NCBI GenBank assembly: GCA_905221605.1
Contig: CAJNDS010002198.1
Coordinates: 25,001 to 89,000, forward strand
From: Symbiodinium natans
Taxonomy: Eukaryota > Sar > Dinophyceae > Suessiales > Symbiodiniaceae
Length of the DNA stretch: 64,000 nucleotides
Reading direction: 5' to 3'
Shown here one piece after another: positions 35,212 to 46,600 of this stretch. Each line of letters begins with the position of its first letter. The first letter of the stretch is position 1. Made by a program: the position numbers and the translations under genes. Under the pieces are notes generated by a model. That model searched no databases, was not told where the DNA came from, and was given only the letters and a program-made list of their open reading frames with translations.

Positions 35212-36762
35212 GCTGCCTCGGGGATTTAGGGTTTTGGGTTTAGGTTCAGGGTTTAGGGTTTAGGGTTTAGGGTTTAGTGTTTAGGGTTTAGGGTTTAGGG
35301 TTCGGGGTTTGGGGTTTGGGGCTTGGGGTTTGGGGTTTGGGGTTTGGGGTTTGGGGTTTGGGGATTTTCTTCTGGCTAGCCCAGTAACCATCTTACCTAG
35401 ACCCAGGAGTAACTTAGGAGAAAAAAAGGGGTACCCATTTTGGCTTCAAGACGGGGTTATAAGGGAACAGGAGTAACCTAGGAGAAAAAAGGGTACCCTT
35501 TTTGGCTTCAAAAGTGGGTGATGAGGGAACAGGAGTAACCTAGGACAAAAAAAGGTGCGCCCTTTTTGGTTTTAAGGGGGGTATAAGGGAACAGGAGTAA
35601 CCTAGGAGAAAAAAGAGAAGTGCCCATTTTGGTTTTACGAGGGTTATAAGGGAACAGGAGTAACCTAGGAGAGAAAAAAGGGCACCCTTTTTGGTTCTAA
35701 GGGGGGTTCTAAGGGAACCCCAGCCCCGAAACAAAGGAAATAAGTGCCTGCTCCGGGTCCTAGTTATAATGAGGGTGCCCTTTCGGTTGGTTACATTGCT
35801 TGATAAGGGAATCCAGACCCTAAACCCTAAACCCTAAACCCTAAACCCTAAACTCCAAACCCTAAACCCTAAGAAAAGGGTGGGCCACCAGGTTTCTAGG
35901 AGATTAGGGGTATGGGGCGCCGGGCTTTGGAGGGCTGGAGGGCTTAGGGGTTTAGGGTTTAGGGCTAAGGGTTTAGGGTTTAGGGTTTAGGGTTTTAGGG
36001 CTGAGGGGTTCTGACTTCGAGGTTTTGGGGGGTTGAGAGCACCCAAGGTTGGCTTCATGCCATGCCCCCTGTAGCTTGTCATGTAGAGACTGCTCCCAGC
36101 TCCAGGAACAGGCGTCTGCAACTATCGACCACACCACTGAGCTCGTGTCTAGGGTTTAGGGTTTAGGGTTTAGGGTTTAGGGTTTAGGGTTTAGGGTTTA
36201 GGGTTTAGGGTTTAGGACTTGGGGCTTGTCATTGAACTCCCGGCTCAAGTCTTGCCGTCCGCTCGCAGAGGTTTGCGGCTGTTTGCGGCGCTCACCGAAA
36301 GAATCCTAAACCCTAAACCCTAAACCCTAAACCCTAAACCCTAAACCCTAAACCCTAAACCCTAAACCCTAAACCCTAAACCCTAAACCCTAAACCCTAA
36401 ACCTTTCGCCTGAAAGTGAAAGCCGCTGGCGGCCGGCGTATGTCGAAATGCGGCTGGGGGTCTAGGATGCTGGGGTTTTGGGTTTTGGGTTGATACCCTA
36501 AACCCTAAACCCTGAACCCTAAACCCTAAACCCTAAACCCTAAACCCTAAGCCGGTGAACTAAATGCCTCAACTCGGTCATCCGCATCCCCGGGCCATGC
36601 AGCCGAAGCTTACCTGAAAAACCCTCATTAGAGACTGGGATGGCCCCCTTAAATTCTGTAAAAACGAGTCCGAAAGATGATCCTCTTCAACCATAATACA
36701 GATATATGTATACAAAAGACTATATGAATAGATATATAGTGTATATATATATATATATATGT

Positions 36763-36798
<36 letters not shown>

Positions 36799-37638
36799 GG
36801 GTAAAAATGAAGTGCCCCAAGACCCTAACTAAACCGCAAATCCTGCGTGAATCCTACACCCTAATGACCCTCATGATATCCTAAATCCTAAACCTAAACC
36901 CTAAACCCTAACCCTAACCCCTGATAGATTGAAGCCCAGATTCTGTCTACTTCGCCGGAAGCTTTGCTTGGACACTCGGGGAGGGCGCTTGGCGCGGTGA
37001 ATCTTGGGCCGAGGAAGGGGGGCGGTTCCATAAATGATCCCATTTGGGGCCGAACATTCGGGGTTTAGGGTTTAGGGTTTAGGGTTTCGGGTTTCGGGTT
37101 TAGGGTTTAGGGGCCTGGGGCATCTCTGGGGTTGGGACCCTGAACGATCAAGAGGAACAGGAACTTCGGATGTCTGCGCATTGGGGGATGTCGGCGGATT
37201 GCGTCAAGAAAAACCTCACCCCCAACAACTGCTTAAATCGAACATCCCCAGCCCAACACTGAGCAACTTGACCGGCACTGTCGGAGGCGGGATACTCGGG
37301 ATTGGCCAGTCCAGGGATACTCTGCAGGATGGTTTGGGCATCAGGGAACACGAGGGGGACGTTTTTCCCCGTCGCTCGCCGCAGGAGGGTCGGTCGCCTA
37401 ACACGGCCCGGACCAGCGTTTCGGGTCCTCGGGTTTCGTGTTTCGGGGTCTCAGGCACAGATTGGGGTGTCGAGCTCGGGTTTCAGGGTTTTAGGGCTGG
37501 AGTGACGGTGGCTGAGTGGTGCCGCTTACTCCAGACTTCACTGAGAGGCATGGCCGCTAAAGCTCACTGTCATCCTGCACAGCTTTCATCACTGGGATGC
37601 AGAACCAAGGAGTGCAAGTCAGGATCATCACAGGCCAT
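35212..37638. other. Spacer between protease copies 5 and 6
   Basis: No gene supported. Telomere-type arrays (35250-35365, 35818-35870, 36150-36216, 36304-36403, 36490-36550), the 62-bp tandem repeat, a TA-rich tract (36735-36795), and about 500 bp of unique sequence (37120-37600) whose longest plus-strand open frame resembles no family I know. Confidence 0.55.
35395..35720 (+). repeat. 62/63-bp tandem repeat
   Basis: About five units beginning AACAGGAGTAACCTAGGAG at 35465, 35528, 35590 and 35653 with a diverged first unit near 35400. Each has GGTACCC and TTTTTGG blocks like the interior of the GGTAGCCC TIR elements. The array starts right after CTAGCCCAGTAACCAT, the left end of that family, so it probably arose by internal expansion of one such element. 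Confidence 0.8.
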
Positions 37639-40600
37639 TCACTTCTTGAAGCCCTTTGCTGCCGCGTTCTTGAATCCCTCCACCCAGTTGATGGCCCAGA
37701 AGTCGGAGGCCAGGGCAGGGTGGCACATGTACTCGTAGGGCATGTAGAAGTAGCCCTTGTCACCCCACCTGAGAGTCAATTCAAGGACTCTCAGCAGAGC
37801 TTCTGGGATCTAAGCCTAAACAGGACACCCGAACACGCACACGGCCAGTTGGGATCAGGCGGGGGGCCCCTCTCCCCAGGAGTTGCGGACGATGAAGCAC
37901 TGCTGGAAGTCGTCGTAGCCCACGGCGCACACGGCATGACCGCCTAGCTGCTGATCAGTCGCCTGGGGCATCACCATCTTGCCTGTCCTGGCAACCTCCG
38001 CTGTCTGGAAGCTTGACAGGACGGCAAAGCCGAAGACGAACGGGTAGCCGCTCTTGATGCACATCTTGAACTGGCTCAGGTCCTGTGCAACGCGGGCGTA
38101 GCCCATGACCCTGCACTTCTGCGCGACCTCGTAGGCCTTGGCGTCCGGCTGCTGCTTGAAGAAATCGGGGCCATCGTCGTACTTCCAAACGCTCTCGGGG
38201 CAAACGCCCACCTTGGACATGACCTTGATGCCGTCACGGATCATGGCCCCGGCGTCCTGGTTCACGCTGCCCTCCACCAGGCGCTCGTTGTAGTAGATGA
38301 AGAGGCGGCTCGGGGTGAAGTCGGCGAAGTCCTCTGGCGCTTTCGTTTAAAGCGAAATTGTTTTGTAGCATCCCATCGACATTTTGAGGATTTCAAACAA
38401 CCCCTCCCCCCAACCGCCTCGCACCCTCGCCTCCCCTCCCCCCTACCTCCCTCCACCACCCTCTGCACCTCCACCCCAAACCCTGAACCCTAAACCCTGA
38501 ACCTCCTGTGGATTTCCTTGAGCCCTAAACCCTAAACCCATGTCCTTGTGGTTCTCAACCTCCATCTTGTGCAACGTGAAATGAAAGGCAGCTGCCAAGG
38601 CGTTAGCTGTACAACTCCCGAGATGGCCCTGGTCGAAGATGGGGAACCCGCCTGGAGCTTCAAAACGATTTGGGGTTGAGGGTTTAGGGTTTGGGGTCTG
38701 GGGTTTAGGATTTAGGGTTTAGGGCTTGGGGTTTAGGGTTTGGGTTTACGGTTTGGGGGTTAGGGTTTGGGGTTGGTTTGGGTTCGCACTCCCGTGCGGC
38801 CCATACTTCAGAAGCCTTGAAAGAAGGTAAGGAACCACATTCAGGGGGCCATGTAAACCCTAAACCCTAAACCCTACTATCCCTAAACCCTACTATCCCT
38901 AAACCCTAAACCCTAAACCCTAAACCCTAAACCCTAAACCCTAAACCCTCCTCCCTCAAAGGACCATCTTGCGGCTCAGCCGCCGTTCAGCGGCCGGAGG
39001 TCGACCAACTCCTTCTGCCCTTCCCCCTTCTTCTTGATCCTCGGATCTTGGTGGCGTCTCTTTGACCCTAAACCCTAAACCCTAAACCCTAAACCCTAAA
39101 CCCTAAACCCTAAACCCTAAACCCTAAACCCTAAACCCTAAACCCTAAACCTAAGCCCTCAACGAAGGGTTCCCCAGCTCCAAGTTGAGCGTCGTGCTTG
39201 GCGCCTGCGTTTCCGGGAAGCGCACGTGCAAATCGCGGTGGTCCGGGAGATCCTTGGGTCTTACGGCTTAGGGTTTTTAGGGTTTAGGGTTTAGGGTTTA
39301 GGGTTTAGGGTTTAGGGTTTAGGGTTTAGGGTTTAGGGTTTAGGGTTTAGGGTTTGGGGTTTAGGGTTTAGGGCTTAGGGATAGTAGGGTTTAGGGTGTT
39401 TAGAGCCTTTACGGTTTAGGGTTTAGGGTTGAGGGTTGGAATACTCCCCCCTATGCTAACAGTCCTTCATAGGGATTATAATGGGGGGTACTATGATACC
39501 TCCCAATATTAAGGACTGCTAGTCTAGTTCATGGTTGGGATAGTCTTAGAACTTTGCAAATATATATATATATATATATATACATATAACTTATTGGGTT
39601 TAAGTACCCTTACAAATGTAAAATGCTACCCAACTAGGACAAGGTTTAGGGTTTAGTTAAACGCTTTTAGGGTTTAGGGGTCTCGGGCTCTTTGGGCTCA
39701 GCGTGGCACCGAGGTTGCAGGCGCCTAGCTCACCCAGGGTTTAGGGTTTAGGGCTCAGGGCTTAGGGCTTAGGGCGGGTTTGGGGTTTAGGGTTTAGGGT
39801 TTAGGGTTTAGGGTTTAGGGTTTAGGGTTTAGGATAAGTTCACCAGGTCAGCTCAGGCCAGTTTTGCCCTTAGGGCTCTTCGTGTTTGGTAAGCATTGGC
39901 TGCGTAAGATTCCTATACCCTGAGCCCTGGACCCTAAACCCTAAACCCTAAACCCTAAACCCTAAACCCTAAACCCTGAACCCTGAACCCTAAACCCTGA
40001 ACCCTAAGCCCTGAAACCTAAACCCTGAACCCTAAGCCGTCAGACGTGCAGAAAGTGCACAGCAATCGGCCGTTCTTCTAAACCTGTTGTGCGTTTCCTT
40101 AATCCCTAAACCCTAAACCCTAACCCCTAACCCCTAAACTCTAAACCCTAAACCCTCCGCCAGTTCGGCTGCGACGCAGGCTTCCAGCCATACTTCTGCA
40201 CGGTGCGCTTCTGGATGCTGTTCATGGCAGGATGCTTCTCAACCTGGCATCAGAGATGTTGTGTTCTCAGTCGCCAGGTTTAGGTTTAGGGCGGCAGGAT
40301 TGCGAAAATTGCTCATGAGGCTGGTAACGCGAAAAACCAACGTGAACCTTCTAGACCAAGGTCATAGGTTGGGTGGAGGGGGCGTGAACCTTGGCGCGCA
40401 CCACAGCACACATCCCCAATGGGTGGTGTGCGCGGAACGTGACGCCCTAAACCCCAAACCCCAAACCCCAAACCCTAACCCCTAACCCTAGGCGGCATCT
40501 CACGAGCTCTTTGGTGAGAAGCCCCTGTTTCAGAAAGCCGGGAATCCTGGACACCGAGGGGCCCTGGAAGGTACCCGTGGACGAACAAAGCTTAGGGGTT

Positions 40601-40973
40601 TAAGGTCTTTCGGGATTTCTAGGGAACTTCAACCCCCCCCCCTCCAAAAAAAAAGAAGAAAAAACAAGAAAACTGAATATATGAAATAGAAGAGGAACCC
40701 CAAAGTGCCGACATGCGCCCATCTGCTCAAGGGGTGCACTATGTTGTCAGGGCTTGGCCCTCATCCCTAAGCCTACATCCTCAGCGCCAGGACCTTAACC
40801 CTAAGCCCGATTATAACCTTTCAACCCAGGTCGTCCATAAGAAGGAGGTTCAGGGTTTCGGGTCCCCGAACCTACTAAACCCAGAGCCGAAAACCATAAA
40901 CAACTAAATTGAAGTCGCCCGAGCGCACCTTGATTTCTGCCCCCGTCTTGGGCGTGCTCTCGCAGCCTCCCAT
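37639..40973 (-). CDS. Papain-like cysteine protease, copy 6 (compact)
   Basis: Peptidase C1 family, the most compact copy. Exons: Z 40929-40973 (ATG at 40973, MGGCESTPKTGAEIK), A about 40171-40243 (VEKHPAMNSIQKRT), B 39194-39252, C 38981-39039, D 38545-38651, E 37868-38331, F 37639-37768 (TGA at 37639, end AAAKGFKK). Gly2/Cys4 of the acylation-type N-terminus are kept, although the following residues differ from copies 3 and 5. Catalytic Cys (D), His and Asn (E) are present. The Z/A intron starts GT, the only GT donor assigned in copies 2-6. Other donors are GA (B/C, D/E) and GC (C/D, E/F). Exon E is intermediate between the two groups (FFKQQPDAKAYEVAQ, SQFKMC), suggesting gene conversion within the array. 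It is the first gene of the array in the direction of transcription. Confidence 0.82.
38985..39375. repeat. Telomere-type arrays flanking exons C and B of copy 6
   Basis: A CCCTAAA array (39065-39150) fills the C/B intron and a TTTAGGG array (39269-39375) starts 17 bp beyond exon B. Exons C (38981-39039) and B (39194-39252) lie inside the interval. Confidence 0.85.
39436..39535 (+). mobile_element. Short dispersed element, AGTCCTT/AAGGACT family
   Basis: Colinear with 25711-25790. Internal inverted blocks AACAGTCCTT and AAGGACTGCT. Followed by a TA repeat (39561-39582). In the B/A intron of protease copy 6. Confidence 0.5.
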
Positions 40974-43169
40974 GGTCCTGTTGGGCTGCGGAGTCTTTCA
41001 GGCGGTTTAGGGTTTAGGGTATGGGGTTTAGGCTTTAGGCTTTAGGGTTTAGGGTTTAGGGTTTCTTCTTGCATTTCCCATACAACACTTACGATTGCAA
41101 GAGATCAGACCAGAAGCTAACGAACAGCGAGAAATACCCTGAGCCAATCGAGGGAACATATGAGACGAACCGACGCAATAGTAAAATTGATGTAGTATTT
41201 CAAGTGGCAGGATGCAAATGAAATCTTGCAGAAGGAAGACGTAGCTGAACAAGGAAGCGCACGAAATGGCCTCTTTGTACCTTGATGAGATTCAAAACTC
41301 CAAACTCACTTGAGTGCAGCTTGACACCCCTGAAGCCTAAACACAAGGCCGACACCCTTGAAGGCCCGCCCAGAACCATCCATCTTGAGAACGAGGGTAC
41401 ACCAGGGAACATTGAAGGCCCCAAACCCTAAACCCTAAACCGCCTGAAGGACCCCATAAGTCTTCCAACCTTGTGAAGTCGGCCGACCGGGGAAAACGTG
41501 GAGGACGAGAGTGGAGAGCTCTAGCCCCAGCGGCGGCGTTTGTGTAGGCATTTAGGTTTGCGGGGTTTAGTAGGGTTCAGGGTTTGAACCCGTAAGGGTT
41601 CGGGTATAGGGTTTAGGCTGTTGGGTTGGAGGGCTCATGCCCCCAAACTTGAAAAAACAACAAAGGACAACAAGCAACACCCACACGTAAACCCTAAGCC
41701 CTATACTGAGCCCTGGGTTTTGAGGGTTTAGGGTTCTTAGGGTGGAAGGGTGCTGAGGTTTAGGGTGTTCAGCTCTAAGCACTTCATCGTGACACGATCG
41801 ATAATGAGAACAACGCTGCACGTCAGGGCGGGGGGGACTCATGATTACTCCTCCAAACTCCAGAACCACAGGCCCGGCCAGCTTTTGCCGTGAGGCTCCA
41901 GTTTCATTCACGCTTGCGCAGTCGGTAAGTCCACTTGAGACTAGGGGGTGAGATGGAGCCATGCGGTGGCTAAGGAGCCAGAATTTCGATTTCACATAGT
42001 TCAAAGTTCAGGGCTCTTGTGGGGGCACCGCATGCTGGGTGGAAAGGTTTGTGGGGTGGGGAGGGCTTGGGGTGGAGGGCAGTTTGGGGTGGAGGGCTTG
42101 AGCTTTTAAATTCAAGTGAAACATGAGTGGTGACGTCACCCAGGTTGCCAGCTGCGCCCATGTGCCTGTTGCAGGTGTCAAGCCTTCCCCTCCATTCAGG
42201 CTAAGCCTAAAACCCTTGCCCCAAAACCTAAGCCCCAAACCCTCAATCCTAAGCCCTAAACCCTATAAATAACCCTATAAATACCCTACAAGCCTTCAAG
42301 GGCTTGGGTTTCCCAAGATGCTGGAAAGGCCATCGTCCATCAAGCCGAACTTTCGCTCAGCTTCCAGAATAAGGAGCCGCACAGTAGATGTACATAGATG
42401 CAATGAAGCAGAATATGATAAGTATAGTACTACATCAAGCTGTTGGCAGGGAGCAAGGCAACCTGACTCATCAACCTACGAAGCCTCGACCAGAAAAAAA
42501 AAAAAGCCGCCTGCAGGGAAGGCCCCGGGGTCACTGCTGGAATGTTGATATCCTGGCGACGGCCCGGCCGGGTTCCCTCAAGCCCAAACCCTAAACCCTA
42601 AACCCCAAACCCTAAACCCTAATCCCTAAACCCTAAACCCTAAACCCGGTAGCCCTTAGGGTTCAGGGGGGCCATGGGCAATGAGGCAACAACTGGACTG
42701 TTAAGTAGGAACCTTCAAGCAGGATTTACAGTTGAGGGTGCTCGGGGCCTGTACTGCTTTTTTTGGTGTGTGTTTTTTAGGATTTAGGGTTTAGGGTTTA
42801 GGATGTAGGGTTTAGGGTTTAGGGTTTAGGGTTGAGGGGAGTTCAAAGGCTCCAGTTCGGGGTGCGCAGAGGGATTTCCGTGCCCCACGGGACAGCGATC
42901 GAACTACTCCATGGCCGATGAACCTACAAGTGGGTTTAGGGTTTAGGGTTTAGGGTTTAGGGTTTAGGGTTTAGGGTTTAGGGTTTAGGGTTTAGGGTTT
43001 AGGGTTCAACTCGGCTGCTGTTCAACGAGCTTAAACAAAGCTGCGCCCTGAGCAGGGACCCTTTTTTGTCAAAACCCCACACCCTAAACCTATACTAAGT
43101 TACCCTAGCAAGGATATGATATGAACATAGCTCCGATTTCCATGTTCTAGCGACATTAGCTGCTTAGAC
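40974..43169. other. Unique-rich region upstream of the protease array
   Basis: It contains about 350 bp (41065-41420) and 300 bp (42270-42590) of non-repetitive sequence and few heptamers until 42575-43008. Several open frames of 60-145 codons exist on both strands, none with a recognisable domain. Because it lies 5' of the first gene in the array, it may hold the promoter. No motif could be assigned. Confidence 0.45.
42933..43006 (+). repeat. (TTTAGGG)n array
   Basis: Ten perfect units between the unique region and a TIR element. Confidence 0.9.
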
Positions 43170-43282
43170 TCGGTAGCCTAGTAGCCATACTATAACAAGG
43201 GCACCTTTTTGGGGGTTGGCTGCTTTTTTTAAAGGGAACCTTGAACCAACTCAACGTGAAAAGGGTACCGCTGGGCTACCAA
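43170..43282 (+). mobile_element. Short TIR element (GGTAGCCC family), copy next to the retrotransposon
   Basis: 113 bp, TCGGTAGCCTAGTAGCCAT to GGTACCGCTGGGCTACCAAG, with inverted ends. Separated from the copia 5' LTR only by the CCCTAAA array that received the insertion. Confidence 0.75.
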
Positions 43283-43330
43283 GTACCCCTAAACCCTAAA
43301 CCCTAAACCCTAAACCCTAAACCCTAAACC

Positions 43331-43620
43331 TGAAGAAAGCCCCATCCGAGGTCGAAGTTGTGAAGGTGGACATCGCGCGGCCGAACTTGCTTAAGGGGGG
43401 CTACGAAGTAAAACCCTTGGGCAACAAGTACATATCGACACGCCATAGTACAGCTGGCATGTCAAAGCAAACTTTCAACCTTACCATGAGTACAGGCATG
43501 GTCGAAGTTGTCGTATGCATACAGGTTCTGCTGTTGCAAGCGAGAAAAACAGGTGCACTCCGCACGTATGTGAGCCATGGCCCGGCATTTCAGTGATGAG
43601 TTGGGACCTGTGCCACAACA
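43331..43620 (+). repeat. 5' long terminal repeat
   Basis: 290 bp, starting TGAAGAAAGCCCC and ending GTGCCACAACA. It matches 52342-52631 with no difference that I can see. The ATG of the long Gag-Pol frame (43577) lies inside this LTR, so the transcript start should be upstream of it, within the LTR. Confidence 0.95.
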
Positions 43621-46600
43621 GGTTATGACAGCCCAATCGGGTGTTGGTGGTGGCGAAGCTACCCCTCAGAATTCGATGATCAATGGCACAGCTGATTTGG
43701 TTCCACAGCCCCAGGCGCAGCAAGGCGACCGGCAATCAGTGCAAGAGAGCAATCAGCGTGAGCAGACTCCAGTGGGGTCTGGTGCCATTGAGCCAAAGGG
43801 CGGCGAGTCCTATGGTGCCACTCGGGAAGAACCAAGACCAGTGGGCCAGCAGATGGATAGAGAGCAGTCGATGTCTTCTGCTAGCAACCAAGTGCTGGAT
43901 GGAGTTGAATCCCAGTTGGGGCAGGTTGGGCCTAATCAGAGGCCAACGATCCTGGCTGGAGACAACACTGCAGGCTATGGAATGGATGCAGCAGAGGCAG
44001 CTGTCTCGTCGTCGGCGCAACCTGGTTACTACACACCGAGGTCTAACGGATCAATGGCAAGTTCGAGGCCTCAGTGGATACAAGGCTTGGAGCTTCCGGG
44101 GTGGGTTACAAGGCTTGGGTCCTACCTAAGTGTTCCACCAAGACCGGAGTTGCTACCGAGTCCGTTAGCGGGGAGTTCTACGAGTACAAGTCCGCTTAGG
44201 GATCGTGTGGTGATGATGACACAAGGTGGAAGGCGCTTGGTGGATAGGACCCAACCGCCACCATCGCCCCCGACTTCATCGAGTCTCCCAGCTGAAGCGA
44301 TTCAGGCAGAAGTCCAGAGGCAACTTGGAGATCTCTTAGGCAGGCTTCAGAGCGTGGAGCAGGACCGCGACCGCCTCAAGGAAGAGCTGCGAAGAGAAAG
44401 AACGAAGCCAGGAGCCACCTCGTGGTCACCATGGGTGCCTTCATCTGGTGAACTTCGGCAAGGCCCAGCTCTACCAGGACTAGTCGGTGTACCTTCAGGA
44501 GATCCTCCGAACCTATTAAGGGGTGGTGCCCTATTCCCAAGTCCGACAGAACGACTTCCCGACTATGCTGGTTCGAGCCATCAACCTGTGTTTGGAGAAG
44601 GTCAGGAACCCACTAGACAACCTCAGGCATCCCTTCACCCTCAAGACACTGAACCTGGTGAAGCTAATGGCGGAGGGGAATACGGACAACAGAGTGGTGG
44701 AACTTCGACGACAACAATGCCAGTGTTTGGTCCTGGGCCTAGTCGAACCGGAGCAGGTGAAGAGCGATCTGGCTTGTTGAGGTCGATACTGGGTCCAAGG
44801 GTAAGAACTCCATCACCCCCACCCCCTTCGAGGCCGTCTACGGAGTCTTCAATCCTGGAAGTGTTGACAAAGGGGGTGCAACAGCTGCAGGAACTACAGG
44901 CCCAAGCTCTCTCTAAGGGAGAATCACCCCAAGCCATCGAGGTCGTCAAGCCGGGAACGGTAGCGCTGCCTCAGATGCCTGAACTCAAGAAGGGTGATGC
45001 AGCTGGATCAGCTCTTAAGTTCCAGGACTGGCTGGAGGTCTCGAGCTCCATTTTGGCTGATGTGTCCGAGCACAGTGGTCAGTGGTGGGAACAGGTCCTT
45101 CAGCTGGTGGGAAGCACGTATGCTAAGTGGCTCGCAGCCACGCCTTTGGAGCGACTACAAATCACTCCGGTCGGGGAGGCATCGCTGTGCTCAGGTCGCT
45201 GGATCCGTGTCAATGCGAGAATAGCCTCAATGCTGTTGGCCTCAATGGGAGATGAGCTGAAGGCTGATGCTGTCGCATTGAGGATCACCCAGAGCGTTCC
45301 AAGGATGGTCTTCCGGATGTACTCGATGTTTCAGCCAGGAGGAAGCGCAGAGCGGCACGATCTACTCCAACGACTACAATCTCCAGGTGACACCATGGGA
45401 AGCGACTCGTTGGAGGATACACTCAGAGTGCTGCAGGCATGGCCAAGGTGGGTTGCGAGGTGTATATCCATGAAAATGTCACCTCCGGATCCTCAGGTCT
45501 TAGCTCGGGGCCTCATGAGTTTGACGAGTCATCATATCAACTCGTCACCGGATGCTGCCTTCAGGACGTCGATGCTGAGAACGACATTGAGGTTGGATGC
45601 CCAACCAGACCTGGACCAGGTGATCTCGTACCAACGCCATCTTCAGGCTGAGTTGGAGACGATGGTGAACTCAGGATCAATGGGAATGCCATCAACTACT
45701 GCCCCTTCCTCGGGGCCCAAGGTCAAGGCTGCTGAGGTCACCAGTCCACCTCGCAAAGATCGATCCACCGATCCCTGCAAGTACTTCGCCAAGCCGGGAG
45801 GTTGCAAAAGAGGACTGAAGTGTGGGTTCTCGCATAGCATGGCTGGAATGGACAGGGAGACAAGGTCTAGGAAATGCCTGCAGTGCGGATCGGAATCACA
45901 CAGGCAGAAAGACTGTGTGGTCAACAAGCCGAGAGCGCCCCCAACATCTTCGGCTACCTCGTCCCCTACGACTAACAGGAGCGACAAGGCAACGACATCC
46001 TCTTCGCAGGCTCCTTCGGTGGCGGCTCGTCAGGTGTCTACCACTTCTGGAGTTGGTGATCAAGGTGTGGTTCCTGGAGTACCATGGACCCTGGAATCTT
46101 TGATTCAGGCAACGCAGCAGTTTGTCCAGGCCCAACCAACCTCGAACCAGGATGAACGACCTTCCTCACCCGAGAAGACCGGCGCAACGATAAAAACCGT
46201 CATCCTCAAGGACCTCAGAGTGAGTGGGTCAGCAACAACGACTGCCCTGCTCGATTCCGGAGCAACTCATTCGTTGAGGAGTGCAAGGTCCCAGGAGGAG
46301 TGGCAGCAAGGAGAGAAGGTCATGGTTCAATTGGCGGGAGATAGTCAGCTGCAAATGAAGATCGGTGAGGGTGGCTCTCTTCTGATGCCCCCGTTGTCGC
46401 ATACCGGGCAGAAACCATCGCAGACAATAGTCCCACTGGGCGAACTGGTGAAAACACTGGGGTATACCCTAGTGTGGACACCGACCAAGTGCATCCTTGA
46501 GGACAAGAATGGACATCGGATTCCGCTGAATACGAGTACGGGATGTCCACAGATATGCGAGGCAGAAGCGTTGGCGATGATAGCGAGGCTGGAGGAGCGA

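Noticed and set aside
37181-37738. 185-codon plus-strand frame
   Set aside because: Its end is antisense to exon F of protease copy 6, and the rest has telomere-type units and no recognisable family.
43170-43282. Dinoflagellate spliced-leader relic (GGCTACCAAG resembles part of a leader)
   Set aside because: The match is only a few bases and belongs to the inverted end of the TIR element. No full leader sequence was found in the window.
43360-43596. 78-codon frame inside the LTR
   Set aside because: Lies wholly in the LTR, is repeated in the 3' LTR, overlaps the Gag-Pol start in another frame and has no known domain.
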